Assembly: GCA_028673005.1 (NCBI GenBank)
Contig: CM054115.1
Location: 195,742,370 to 195,806,369 of the forward strand
From: Tanypteryx hageni
Lineage: Eukaryota > Arthropoda > Insecta > Odonata > Petaluridae
DNA: 64,000 nt
Direction of reading: 5' to 3'
The position numbers and the translations under genes are program-made. Positions 43,871-56,827 of the stretch are shown here, piece by piece (within the stretch, counting starts at the first letter, position 1; every line of letters begins with the position of its first letter). The notes beneath the pieces are model-generated. The model saw only the letters and a program-made list of their open reading frames with translations, searched no databases and had not been told where the DNA came from.

Positions 43871-44599
43871 ATAATAAATTTGGTAAAATTCACTATTCCA
43901 GAACATCTCTAATATGCAAATGAAAAGGCAGATGTCACACGTTCCATGCGAAGCTTGTATAATAACTACATCTAACAATGAGAAAAACATGTTTTTACAT
44001 GTTTTAATCAATACCATGTTAACTTCACTAAAAAAAATTAAGAATACTTATTGCGGTGAAAGTGGCGAAGGCTACGAATGCGGTGAAGGCGTCGAAGGTG
44101 ATGAAGGTTGTAAGGGTGACGGAGATGTTGACGTTATGATGGAGAAGCTTCAGCAGCAATATGCTTGTATACTGCTGCGGAGTATATATATCCTTCTTTT
44201 AGTTGAGCGTGCATATTTTCTCAAAATTTTTCATAAACTAAAATTAGCGGATTACTAGAGTTTACTGAGGTCTCTAATTCAGTACTCTACTAACAATAAG
44301 ATTTCTGGCTGCCACGCAATGCTTGGCAACGTTGCAAAGCTCCTACTGCGCATGCACACACGCAGATAGTTGGAATGATGCTTTGTTATCAGTGCATCAT
44401 AAGTGTTGTTTTGAGTTTGTTATGGTTTTCAATTGCTGCTATTCTTGCTTTTTAATTTTAAATTACTGTTAGTTTAGCTTCATCATTATCAATTTAGTTT
44501 GTTATGGGTTGTTTGCTTAACCCTACAGTGCGTAGTGACAGTATTGTGATAGCGTGAATGTGAACAAGGTGCAAAATAGTGGTAACAATGCGAGTGAAG

Positions 44600-46394
44600 T
44601 GATTTACGAACCGCAACAGTGAGTGTGATTCTGATGTCAATAACGTGACAATTGCATGTACAATGAGGTGGAAGATATGCTCGGTGTGAATGTCTTGCCT
44701 GATTACGAATACGAGAACAGTGAACGAATTCTAGGCAAAAGTATTGAAAAGAACAATGATCAACAAGACAACAGAAAGAAGGGTCAAAACAGGGGGAAGA
44801 AAGTAAAAGCCGTCTTCCTAAAAAATAGGATTTTTTTGGACCGGAGATAAAGAAGATCCCCACCCACATTGTATCTTGTGTTATGAAACTCTGGCTAATG
44901 AAGCAATGAAATACTCCAAGCTGAATCGTCATTTTGAATATAAATACAAGGAATACATTGGAAAGCCTCTGGAGTTTTTTTTTAGAATAAATGCAAAGAA
45001 CTAATCCACGATAAGAACACTATGCATTTCATTACTACTGGTGGGGAAAATGCCAACGCTACATAGGCTTCATTCAGGGTATCACTACTGGTGGCAAATA
45101 TTGGGAAATGTCATACTGTGGCAGAGAACTTGATCAAACCTTCTGCAAAAATAATGGCAAACATAATGCTTGGGAAAAAGGCAAAGAATGCTATTGAGAA
45201 GGTTCCCCTTTCCAATGATACTATTCAACGTCAAATAACATGCATGGCTATAGATTTGGAATATCAGCTGTTATAGCACCTGCATCAGTCTGTATTTCTC
45301 GCTCACACTTGACAAAACCACCAATATAGCTGGCGATGCTAACAATCTGGCATGTCAGGTATGAATATTCAGAAAAAGTTCATGAAGAGTTTCTGTCGAT
45401 CCCTGCCTACCAAGACAACAGGAGAAGCCATTTTCAAATTAGTGAACGATTGTATTGTATACAATAAAATGATTGAACACGACATGTCGGTATTTGTACT
45501 GACGGCACTTTGGCAATGACTGGCGGAAGGAAGGGCTTATCTGCACGGGTCAAAGCAGTTGCACCATTGGCAGCAGCAATGCACTGCAGCATTCATCGTG
45601 AACAACTTGCTGTGGAGAATATGTCAGTCGGCCTTAAAATGGTTCTAGATGAGGCAGTAAAAATTGTAAATTTTAGCAAAGGCCGCCCTTTAAAAATCCT
45701 ATGTGAAGAAATAGGGAATGAACACACGCGACTTCTATTCCAAACTGAAGTTCGCTGGTTATCGCGGGGCAAAGTACCCACCCGCCTCTTTAAATTGCGA
45801 GAGATCAAAATCTACCTGTGTGACAGTAAATGTCAAGTGTTGCACCTCTCAGATCACATGCATGATTTCTCGTGGCTTGCCCAACCTAGCTGATATTTTC
45901 ATCATCCTGAACGGTTTGAGCCTTGCCTTGCAAGGAAAAGATGTCACCATCTTTAATGTCCAGGACAAAGTAAAAGCTATACGTACGAAGATGGAACCGT
46001 GGCCTTGACCGTTGAGAATTTTAAAGTATTCCACTGTAAAATGGCTACAAAAGCTGTATGTGGAATTATTGAATAAATAAATAATTAAATGAAGATTGAA
46101 ACTCTCCAGTTTGGTACCAGACATAACCTAATTGGTGGCTCATCAAAAGCAGTGCCGTTCTTCCCATTAATTCGGAAGACATTTTTGGTGATATCGAAGA
46201 ATAGAACCCTTTAATGTAATGGGTCTTATATGCCTGAATTTTTTGTACCATTTTCATTGTTTTGTTACTCTCCAATTCTTTGTTATCACAGAGTTCGCTT
46301 TCCACTGGAAAGTGGGAATGGGTGGGGTAGGTGGGCCATGGGGTCTTTTGCCCCGCCTAAGTGGGCCGCGGTCAAAAAAGTTTGAGAATCACTG
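44600..46394 (+). pseudogene. hAT element of the ZBED5/FAM200 type, decayed
   Basis: The right end is GTTTGAGAATCACTG at 46380-46394, the complement of a CAGTGATTCTCAAAC hAT terminus; the left terminus was not found. Coding remains on the + strand: ILGKSIEKNNDQ, then in another frame DPHPHCILCYETLANEAMKY, SKLNRHFEYKYKEY (BED-type finger), later MTGGRKGLSARVKAVAP, HCSIHREQLA, KIVNFSKGRPLKILCEEIGN, FQTEVRWLSRGKV, all typical of the family. Multiple shifts and stops, with regions missing between. The C-terminal dimerisation domain is not clear. Confidence 0.75.
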
Positions 46395-47971
46395 GTATAG
46401 GGGAAAGTATTGTTTTCATGAAAAAAATCGATTCCAAAATTTCAACGGAAATACAAGTTTTGAGGTTCCCTGAACACGTTTTGACCATTTCTCGATGATA
46501 TCTGTTTTTTGTAGGTGCTATAACTCAAAAACTATTTACCAGGTCAACGCGAAATTTTATATTTGACATTTATATGAAAGTCACAAGAGTTGATTTGTTT
46601 TTGGTAAACATCGGTTAACCGGAAGTGGGTGTTTACTCTTGTCACATCCGTTTTTTTTTTAAATATTTGATACATGTAGAAACGTATTGGAATAAAAGTT
46701 GTAGGAAATTTAATTTTCTACAACCTTTGTTCGAAGCATTTCCCCATATAATGCATTGTTTAAGAGATATCTTAAAAACTAATTTTTTAGCTTCCACAAC
46801 CAAACCATCTACCGGCACTATTGTAAACACTTTACGCTTAGTAACGCTCCTTTTTATTTTCTTAATTTTTGGAGATTCGTGGCTATATCCAATATCAGAA
46901 GGCTATGGATTTAGTTTATTTGTTCTTTGTAGTCTTTAAATTTTTCTAGCAGTTCCTTAAAATATTTATCATCATTTACAAATATTACAGGTATGGAGAA
47001 AGCCATATAGTGGTCAAATCAGATTTTCTTCCAAATGCTAGTAGTGGCACTATTTATAGTGATTGCTTTTCATATTTTATTAGTGCTTGAATCTTCACAA
47101 GAAACAGCCTTCATTTTGTCACACATTGTGAGACTATTATTGTTAAGAAAATTACAAAAAACCGAAGCAATTTGGTCCTTTGGGTGGTAAACAATGGGAG
47201 ACATGCGAGCGAGACCAGAAAAGGTGGGAAACTAAAAACAAATGCCTCGCCCGAGTTTGCGTCTAAGTGCATCAATGTAACCACAGGCTAAGTGAGTCTA
47301 ATGTAGGTAATTTGTTCAAGAATGAAATCCAAGTAATGGCAGATCAAAGTTGAGTGAAACAACGTAACACGGAAATTATTAGTATTTCATTTGAAAGAAT
47401 ATTTTGAAGAACCAATTCTGCATTTTATTACATTATTAACATATAGTTCAACCAAACCATTGCAAACTGGCTGAATGACACCACTGGTGCTAAGCTTTTC
47501 AAAGATAGTTTATTCAGTTGACAGGTTTTTTGGAATCTGACAAGTGCCAGATTTAAGAGGTTTTTTTGATGTATTACAGGATTTATAAGTACAAATCATT
47601 CAATATGCAAATAAAAACGAGTATTAATTAATTATCAATAAGTACTTCCCTGGAGTTGATGAATATACATTTCAATACACATTATAAATATTAAGTCAAT
47701 AACAAATAAAATAATTTTATTAAACATCGAATTTCAAAATATTTCACAATGATAATGGAAATAATGACTATTGCATATTAGTGCACAAAAATTTCTGCTT
47801 GAATAATTTCAATATTCATTCTAGTTTTTGTTGAGTTTCAGTATTCCACACATCTGTCCAATTGCGATAGCAATAAATACCCTTCAATTAATAAGTTGAA
47901 GAGCGATTTCAAATAATTTGATTCAACATATTAAAACTTACATTATAAAATAAGATAGTATTACTCCCATA
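46395..47971. other. Unannotated intergenic sequence
   Basis: A frame at 46625-46939 gives no family resemblance. No splice-bounded exon is apparent. Confidence 0.35.
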
Positions 47972-48833
47972 TACCGTATTTCTCAGCATATAAGATGCAC
48001 CAGGATATAAGACGCATCCCAGTTTTTTAGATTTTTCAGTAAAAAAGTATTTTTGTTCACCAAGGCCTTAAGAAAGGGGCACGTCATATATCATTTCCAG
48101 CCATGATCAAGTCCATATCTGGCAACATTTACAGAAAATATTACAGCATGATAACCGTTAAATATAACGTTTTAGATAAACTTAATTCATAAGATAAATG
48201 GAAATGATCTAAAACATACATAATTGCTTCAAGACTTGTATAGCTAAATGTGCCTTGTGTGAAATCGGCAGTCATACAAATTAAAGCCGTCGATGTGCAC
48301 TGCACGTTGCAGATATAGATACCCTTTACTGACAGTACTACTTAAATTTAAGTATAAGATGATATTTTAATGGGATAAATAATAAATGGAATGCATATGT
48401 AATAACGATACGTACGCTCAACTAGTCCTTTTTCTTCTTTAACTCTTTTTGCCTTGTACATAACGATTTTCATCCCTAACTTCCTCTAGTTGTGGCCAAT
48501 TAAAACCAACCTTACGAAGACTTTCTCAAGCATTGCAAACATGCAGAAATTGTAATCACTGTGAGCGGACATGTATTAAAGTGTAATAATGCATCCTCAG
48601 AATTCACGTCTCATAAGGTATTACTGTATATATTAACAAATTTTTCACTATTAATTATTAATAATATTTTGTTTTTGTGACGAATGACTGCCAATTATTC
48701 CATTTGGGGATGATTGTGCACATTAGTGTTAGTATTGAGAATAGTAATAATCTAACTTTTGCCGTATAAGTCGCAGGCTGATTTTGGGGGTCATTTATCT
48801 GGAAAAAAGTATCTTATATGCTGAAAAATACAA
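47972..48833. mobile_element. MITE-like element with ~23-bp TIRs
   Basis: Left end GTATTTCTCAGCATATAAGA (47976) and right end whose complement reads GTATTTTTCAGCATATAAGA (ending 48831) form inverted repeats. Just inside each are ATAAGACGCATC and TATAAGTCGCAG. About 860 bp with no frame. The target duplication may be TA. This resembles the widespread CCGTATTT-type cut-and-paste ends, family uncertain. Confidence 0.7.
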
Positions 48834-51800
48834 TAATTTCATCAAAAATAATTTAACCATTCAAATGCATCTTTTTTAAGCACAATATTTTATTTCCTCC
48901 TTAGTGATAGCAACTGCAATGGATTCCACTCAATTATTTAATTATGTAGACCCAAAATGAATTAATAACTTGAAAACACAAAAGGCTCGGAGAAAAAGAT
49001 GGGTTGAAATGCAGCATCAGAACTTGTTAACGTAATTTCATGAATGTTAATGATATGTCTCACACCCGAAGGAGTTAATCACTTATTTGTGACTTCACTA
49101 CAGTCAAATGTGTCAACTGAAAGCATAAATTTTCTGTCCTTAAGATCTACTTCTAGAAACATTACATGAATACATTCTACAGTTCTACAACTTTTCAAAA
49201 AAGCAGCTTTGTAACAATTTTAACAGATTTGATCTTGAATATTGCTTCCTTCATCATTCTTGATTGATAATGACATTTAAATGATACACTACCACTCATA
49301 AAAAATCTATATATGAACACAGAATCATTTCCTATACATCGAAACAATGAGATCATTATAATAAACAATTCAAAGAAATTACAGAATAATTTATATTATT
49401 AAACAAGTAACAAACTTTACTAGTTTGACAGATCATGCATAAGACTGGAGCATGGCTGAACTAACACATGTTGACAATAATTAGACAATCATAAATCACA
49501 AAAAAACATTGGCATAAAATTCATTTTTGTTCCAAAAATACTTCATATTGTCTAACCTCAGTATACTAAATAAATGTTATGAAAATGCCAATTTAGTAAT
49601 TTTTACATCATTGGACAATATGAAAAATTTATTTATCATTGGCCCCATTAACACCTTATTCTACAGAAAAAAAAAACAACTTTTTAATAGTTACATTTGG
49701 CCATAAGAAAAATTTGTAAATCAACTTTAATACATTCAGATATTGGAAAAACAATATTACCTCTCAAATCCAGCATTCAAAAGCATTCTGAAAACTAGCT
49801 GTTTTAAAAATACTTCTGGTTGTGACTATCTTCCACTCCCAAAAAAAATCCTCCCATAGTAAATGATACATCAACTTCTCTATTTCTTATTCAGTATAGA
49901 TGATTTATATCATACTGTATTTGCTGTGTGAGAAATGATCCAAGTTTTCAGTGTAACCAATTCAGCCAGCACATACATCTGAAATCCAATAAATTCTGAA
50001 AACAAGCAACTTTCTGTCACTACGTACCGTGGACTTGAGAGGTTTTACTGTATTACTACCAGTTCTTTGGAATCATTAGCTGTTTCAGCTCTATGCCAAA
50101 TTTTCCATTAAAATCAATGAAAATTATATAAATGTATATGAAAAATTAACTCCAACAAATATTTTGATGAACACTTAGTCTATTACATTCTTAGTTAAAT
50201 AGTTTTACTGCTTCAAATGTACTTCAAGAATGAAAATTTCCATTTATTTTATAAAATTTTCAAATGAAGTTATAAAAAGAATTACAAATAAGAGAAACAA
50301 TCAATTAATAAATGAAGACAAACATTTTGTAACAGTTTATCTTAAGTTAAATAGTATTTAGTAATATAAATTACACAATGACTAATTTAATTTCACGTAA
50401 TATCTGTTGTTGAATGAGCTTGCTCTTGTGAGGAAATTGTTTTAAAAATTCTCACAAATTAATTCCATTCCTCAAATTTTGGCGAAATCATTGATTTTGA
50501 TTTCTCTGAAATATCTCTTCGATTCAAATGAAAATAAAGGAACCCCTCCAATAAGAATGATTCCAGAGGAAAATAACTTGGTCCACTTGTGTTGATATGT
50601 GCCCAATGCTCATGAGTGATCTCTATAATTGCCTCCTAAAGTTCTTGGCAGTGCAAATAGTTAAGATGAGCTGTATTTTCAGATACTTATAAAATATCCC
50701 CATTTTATAGTGTATAAGATGTATATCTTGATACCTAAAAATTGTTTTAAAAATCCAGCTGTCATGCATTCCAAATGAGAATCTTCCAACAATGATAAAT
50801 CCTCATGTTAATTGACAGGTAGGAATGGGTAAAGGTGTATGTTTTTATTGCAATCAGCTGTATAGATGTTACATTGAAGAGATGCAGTTAAAAGTGTTGA
50901 GACTTATGTTTTATAATATACTATTTAGGATTGCATTTATACAGCAAGTCTGCAAAATTACATTAGAATTTGAAATTATTACGCTCTGAAAGTTTTAATT
51001 GACATCCCTCCTGAAAACAGTATCTCAATTTGCTGCAGTTGACCCATGATCTGCTACCTTATTAAAAGAAAAGTAAGTCGTAGGCAAAGTTTCTATCTAT
51101 AATCTCTCAAAAACAAATGGAAATTCCATGAGGCAAACTGGAGCTCTACAAGATTAAATGCATTCCCAAATTTTTTATCAAACATAATTTCTTCAACGAA
51201 ACGAAAAGAAAAAACTGTCACTTCCACAGTTTATTATAAACAGTGGAAGTGACAAAGTTTTTTCTTTCCATTTCGATGAGTAAATTCTACAAAGTAGAAC
51301 CTGACTTTATTAATTATATAATTTCTTCACATTCTTTATATTCCCTTCCTTGAAACTTAAACTTTCGTTTAATAACCATGAAATTTCAAAAGTACAGCAC
51401 AGTTGTATTCTTTATGAAAGCTTCTTGCATGCTAGAAAATGTTTTGGATTGTAAATCAGTATCTAAGATTTCATAAAACTATGAAGATTTTTGGTAAAAA
51501 TGACAACATAGCTCTTCTCCGATAGACAATAAATATCTACAGGTATGCAAACATATGATATCTACATGGCAACAATATTCCATTCTATAAAAAATTGAAT
51601 CTAATATTACATGATCAATAGTTTGATTTTACTAATTCTACAAGGTGAAACTTTTTATAGTTAAAAATTACCAATTTTGTTTAGAACAATTTTACATTAT
51701 TGGTAAAAACATCAGCAGACTACAAATTCCACTATTTGGCTTTTAAGCTTATAGTCTCACTATTCAAGTCATTAAATAATATGATGTAAGGACAATCTTA

Positions 51801-52417
51801 GCAAGAAATACATTTCAATTAATTTTGCTCATCATTACAAAAATTAAATAAAGAGTGAATTGTACATTTATAAACCTAACAAAATGTAAATTACAACTTT
51901 TAAATACTCATTATGCCTCTCCTTGAGTCAAATTGGATTGGAATTTAGCTCAAATTAATGATAATAACATGCAATTTACTTTGGATGGTAATTTTTCCAG
52001 GTTCGAAAAAATATATCACCCAGCCAATGTCAGTAATATCACAAATTTTTAAGAAAAAATAAATAGCTAAAGTGTAACAAACTGAAATTTTTGTTTTCTT
52101 TTTGGCTACCACCTTTATTTATTGCATTCCCAATGATCATCTGCTGATTCAAAAATACTGCAAGGCATAATTCATCGATTAATCATTTAATGGTTACTTA
52201 AGGCAATTTTATTGTTTCTTAAAAAGATTAATATCAAATAAATAATATATAAAATTGTATGTTCTTCTGTGCACTCACTCAAGGCTAGCTTAACTTAATT
52301 ACTGTGCCCATAATTTATTACCTTACTATATAATTTACTGATACAAAAACTTGACCATTGAAGCTTGCTGATCAGAGTCACTTGCTTTTCATCTCAATGA
52401 CTTTGGATTCTTTTACT
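48834..52417 (-). other. AT-rich 3' flank of the TNFAIP8-like gene
   Basis: About 3.6 kb with no recognised transposon coding sequence, in contrast to the rest of the window. It could contain a long 3' UTR of the TNFAIP8-like gene, which is transcribed leftwards; several AATAAA-type signals occur on the - strand but none can be chosen. A foldback lies at 51197-51275. Confidence 0.4.
51197..51275. repeat. Foldback hairpin, ~38-bp arms
   Basis: 51197-51237 pairs with 51238-51275 through CGAAACGAAAAGAAAAAAC, TGTCACTTCCAC and GTTTAT, with a 2-nt bulge and a few mismatches; the tip is GTTTATTATAAAC. There is essentially no loop. TTATAATAAAC at the tip also occurs at the loop/right-arm junction of the foldback at 26295-26446. 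Confidence 0.8.
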
Positions 52418-52831
52418 TCACATTCCACCCTCATCCAGTGCTTTGTTCATATCAGAAACTATTCGACTCAAGATATCTCCATATTCTGAATTATGGCAAA
52501 ACACAGCATCAAGAAATGCTGGATTGGTAAAGAAGGCAAAAGTGGAGTCAATGCGGGTGAGGGATTTCTCACTCAGGTGTCTCCTTACAAGCAGTCTGAG
52601 CGAAGCACAGCACTCTGACAGAGCCTGCATTAGATATGCTCGATCATAACTGAAATCAACTTCACTGAAGCTTACCACAGCCATTGCTGTAGCATGAAAC
52701 CTTTGCTTGAATTTTTCAGCTATTCTAAGTTCCTCAGAAGAGAACTGACCATTACGATACAACACTCCCAATTTGATCACAGTTTTAATTACATTCTTAA
52801 CGAGTTTCTCAGCATCTTTTCTATTTCCAGT
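52418..52831 (-). CDS. TNFAIP8: TNFAIP8/TIPE-family protein, last exon
   Basis: TIPE proteins are small cytosolic all-helical proteins with a hydrophobic lipid-binding cavity that shuttle phosphoinositides and affect apoptosis and inflammation. On the - strand, after TTTCACAG, the exon reads TGNRKDAEKLVKNVIKTVIK, LGVLYRNGQFSSEELRIAEK, FKQRFHATAMAVVSFSEVDF, SYDRAYLMQALSEC, LRLLVRRHLSEKS, RIDSTFAFFTNPAFLDAVF, then a D..S.IV.DMNKALDEGGM end and TGA at 52418. That is 137 residues in phase 0, about two thirds of the usual ~190-200; the first helices lie in exon(s) to the right that I could not locate. VLYRN.QF, VVSF..VD and the D.MNK.LDE end are family signatures. No damage is seen. Which paralogue it is cannot be told; arthropods usually have one (Sigmar in Drosophila). 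Confidence 0.93.
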   Translation of the reverse strand, partial: TGNRKDAEKLVKNVIKTVIKLGVLYRNGQFSSEELRIAEKFKQRFHATAMAVVSFSEVDFSYDRAYLMQALSECCASLRLLVRRHLSEKSLTRIDSTFAFFTNPAFLDAVFCHNSEYGDILSRIVSDMNKALDEGGM

Positions 52832-53558
52832 CTGTGAAAATAAAAGAAAGCATTAAATGTTAACATAAATATATAATAAAAATACCAATACAACTAGCTT
52901 GTTACAGAGATTTTCCAAACAAAAAATATATACAGTAAAGCTAATTAACAGCTTATATAAGCTATATTCATGCATCATCATTTAATGCATATTCTTTTTT
53001 CTCCTGCTTTTCAGGAGAAATTATATTCCACTAATATATACTTGCATGCATACATCCTGAGACTGTTTAAGACAGCTCAGCGACAGACATGTTCTCGCAT
53101 AGATTGCACACAAAACTATCACAAAATCATTATTTTATTGCTTATCATTATTTAGTGATGGACAAGCTTTACAAATTTAAAACTGATGACATAGAAAAAA
53201 TGTAGACAAATATTCACCTATTCACAGGGAGGTTAATGAAAAGAATTTTATCCAAACTGTTCTTGAATTCCTCATCTAAAAATGAAAGATGCTCAAAAAT
53301 GTTACTCATCATTAGTAATAGTATTTGTGCAGGGTAAAAAATTATAACAGGTTAGGAGGAAGGAAAGCTTGATATGATGAATCACTTCCGGGATCTCACG
53401 ACCATAATTACTATGATAGTTCTGATGGCATATCTTGAACCTAGAAATTTACAACTTTAAATGATAAAAACTCAGCTGAAAATACAGGCAGTGAATCATT
53501 ATGAAAGGGTGGGAAAAAACCAACTGTTTTGGCCGTTATTTTGTAGAAATCCATAATT
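52832..53558. other. TNFAIP8-like intron sequence
   Basis: AT-rich, no coding signal. Begins with the last intron of the TNFAIP8-like gene on the - strand. Confidence 0.5.
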
Positions 53559-53709
53559 CAGAAATAAAATAACTTAGTAAATTCCTACAATACTTTTATT
53601 AGAGGGACTCGATTTAGATTTCGCCTCATGATGATGCAAAGTGTCAAAATGTAGATCGAGTTCCTCTAATAAAAGTATTGTATGAATTTACTAAGTTACT
53701 TTAATTCTG
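53559..53709 (+). repeat. Foldback element, 55-bp arms, 41-bp loop
   Basis: 53559-53613 is complementary to 53655-53709 at 51 of 55 positions (arm contains CTTAGTAAATTCCTACAATA). The loop holds CCTCATGATGATGCAAAGTG then TCAAAATGTAGATCGAG and TCTAATAAAAGTATT, the same order as in the 26295-26446 foldback: CTGAWGAT-like string, short stem, RAAA, ATCG.G, AATAAA, right arm. Confidence 0.85.
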
Positions 53710-55879
53710 AAGGGTGAGAAAAATGTGAGGATATTGCTTAATCATTAGCATTTCCAACATCTACTGAGAGTTCACATAAGCAATGTTGGGAAATACTATA
53801 GATTTGAAAATAAATACAATGGATGGAGTAACCAGGGATATATGACACAATATACAGTAAAACCCCTTATTTACACATTTCTATGGACCTGGGAAAAAGT
53901 GCAAATTGCGGGAAAGTGCAAATTGAGAGAAAAGGAAAAATAGCTAAACTGATTATACTTTAAAACTCACTCATTTGCTACATTAAGACTAACAATAAAA
54001 TCAGTGTTAAAAGAGCTAAGTTTATAAAGAGTATACATATCTAATTATTCATTTACTTAACCAGCACACTTTTTAATAGTAGTAATATTAAAATATATGT
54101 CAAATTAAAATGCTAGTATGTATAGTATGCTTGGGTTTCCATTACATTCTACATATTACATTTGTCTGGAAAATTGTGCAAACACAGGCATATTTACTTC
54201 AGGAACATCATACTTTTTCGAAGCTTGAATATTGTTTGTTTTTTTCTGCCTGCACATTGTAACATGTACACCTAATGTGTCTACAATGTAACAATTATCT
54301 TGTAACACTTAACAGACATGCGGAATGTACAGTGATTTTTCAAAACATGATTTTAAGATCTTTTAAAATCACTAGTACTTGAATATAACGCGAGGGATAT
54401 TTTTAAAATTATTTTTTGGAAAAAAACCGCATTATATTCGGGACAATACGGTAATTTAAATTACAATAAATTACAAATTAACTTAATTTAATTACAAACT
54501 GTAGGAGCCAAGGGGCAGAATTTGAGTTAAAAAGGGTTAAAACATGATAACATGATAATAGAACACCAAAATAACCACTTTACAAATACAAGGTGTTTAT
54601 GGGAGAAGTTTGGATAACTAATTCATTTCTTAGAGAAAATAGAACTTGGGATAATGGATGCACTGGTGCTTTCATCACACGTAAATAAAAACTGGATGTA
54701 TGATTGTGGTAAAATAATGATAGATAATATTTCAGAGGCAGTTAAGTCATTACTGGAGGAAGTGTTATAGCTGTGCCAACTTCATCAGCTGTTCTTCTCT
54801 TCAGTTAACTTTTATCTGCCGAATGTGCCATATATGTACCAGCAAATGTGATGGCAGTATGCAGAATAGTACACCCATGTACCGCTTACTTTTGAGACCG
54901 CTCACGGATGTCGATGCGAGTAAGAGGAAAATGAAGATGAGACGTAGCTCCTTCTTTTCCTCTTCTCCCAATACCAAAAATTTTTTAGGGGAGCGGAATG
55001 GTAAACAAACCCTTGAGAGAGAGACTCTGTCTCTGGTGGTTGGCTATAGCTGTGGGACTCTTTTTCACAGCTCAAAATAGATGCAATGCAAATCGAACCT
55101 CGTGAAAATACTCATGCCTTAGTTCCATTGGTTATTTTTCTCTTTCTTTTACGCATCGACATACACATTCTGCCTTCGTTATTCCTTAGCAGTTCGTGCA
55201 ATAGAGCAGAAGTAAGCTGACGAGTTAGAAAATTTTCATAGCTTTTTGTTTATTTCTTTAGTGTTTAGAATATATTTTACATATTTATGGATATTATTTA
55301 TATATCCATATTTTACTTTTAGACTATATACTTCCATAAATATTTTATATGTATATATTTTGTATGTGCTCCACGAAAGGAAAACAATCGCGGACAAATT
55401 ATAAATGTAAGGTGTGTGAAGTAGGATTGTGTGTTGTTCCTTGCTTTGAGGAGTACCACACTAGCCCAACAATCTAGGATACCAGGATCGCAATAGCTGT
55501 GAAGTGAGTAGGAACCATGCCAACAAAAAGTGAGTAAACGTCTTTGTTTTTGATTTTTTTGTTTTCATCAAGTTTATATACCGATATGATAAACCTCTAC
55601 TAAGCAAAAACCATGACATTCTACAATATATTTATTATAAACTGCTTTTTATTTGAACATTTATCACTAATAGATCGTGAGATGTACAATATTTTTCAAA
55701 TAGATACAAGAAAAATTTAAATACCCTTGAGAAACTTGGGCAACGGGACCTTATAGGCAGGCATTTACACCCGCTAAATATATTTCAAATTCCATTATCA
55801 TCATCATCACATTTTCAGAACTTTTCGTCATTGCTGAAAAGCACTAGTATCTTCATGATGTCCGTCCGTATGCATATAT
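53710..55879. other. Probably intronic or intergenic; DNA-transposon end fragments
   Basis: TACAGTAAAACCCCTTATTTA at 53853 looks like a pogo/Tigger-type end after TA. AACCGCATTATATTCGGGAC and AATACGGTAA at 54426-54453 look like the right end of a CCGTATTGTCCCGAATATAA-type element. No transposase lies between. A TNFAIP8-like upstream exon was looked for on the - strand and not found. Confidence 0.4.
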
Positions 55880-56760
55880 CAGGGAAGAAATAGCCAACTG
55901 ATTTCAATTAAATTTGGTACACACAATTTTCACATAAATTAATGATCAAATGGCAAATTTGGACCGGATCGACCCAGCAGTGGTGCCACAATTGTAAAGT
56001 TAAACTTTTCGGTAATTACAAATTTGGAAGGAATTGGCATAACCGATTTCAATGAAATTTTGTATAAAGGAGGTGTACAGCATAGAAAAACAAAATCAAG
56101 ATGTTTAATATAGATATAGATAGCAGGGCTGCCACAATACAAGGAATAGAAATTTTCTTTTTACACATATTTGTGATAAACTGTCTGCATCAATTTTAAC
56201 CAAATTTAATATTTATAATGTACACACACATACAAAATAATTATAGCATATTTAGACCACATTTATAAATTAAACTCTTTCAGTAATTAAGGTTTTTGAA
56301 GGAAGTGGCTGCAAGGCTTTCAATTAAATTTTGTATATAAGATTTGTACAACATACCATAATGAAATTAAGATGTTTAAAGTGAAGCTAAAGAGCAGGGC
56401 TGCCATAGTAAAAAGTTTAATAATATTTCTTTTACATATATTTCTAGAGAACTGTCTGCATGGATTTTAACCAAATATGGTATATATAATCTTCACATAA
56501 ATAAATAACCAAAATATCATATTTTAACTGGGTTGACTAAACAGGGCTACCACAATATCGAGGTTAGAATTTTTCTGTAACTATGAATTTGGAAGGTATT
56601 GGCTGAACAGATTTCAAAGAAATTCCATTTGTAGGAAGAGTATAGAATGGGAAAATGAAATGAATATGTTTAGAATGGATCAAAAAAGCAGAGCTACAAG
56701 AATACAAGGAAAAATAATTTTCATATTTCAAAGCAAATATATTACTATATGAGTGTACTA
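55880..56760 (+). repeat. ~135-bp tandem repeat in ~270-bp higher-order pairs
   Basis: At least three pairs of related subunits. Odd subunits share GGAAGG.ATTGGC, TTTCAAT.AAATTTTGTATA, ATCAAGATGTTTA and AGCAGGGCTGCCACAAT; even subunits share AACTGTCTGCAT, ATTTTAACCAAAT.T.ATAT and TTCACATAAAT. Repeat of GGAAGG..TGGC at about 56027, 56300 and 56590 gives the pair length. Satellite-like, diverged by 20-30 percent by eye. Confidence 0.7.
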
Positions 56761-56827
56761 TGGCAAATTTGACGAAAAGTACTTCTGTACCATGGGAATC
56801 CCATACTTGTTACTTCCTTTCTGTAAG

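Noticed and set aside
46625..46939. 104-codon frame on the + strand
   Set aside because: Hydrophobic AT-driven composition, no motif, no splice context.
54823..55080. 85-codon frame on the + strand as a small secreted Cys-containing peptide
   Set aside because: No signal peptide and no repeat of the Cys pattern; likely chance.
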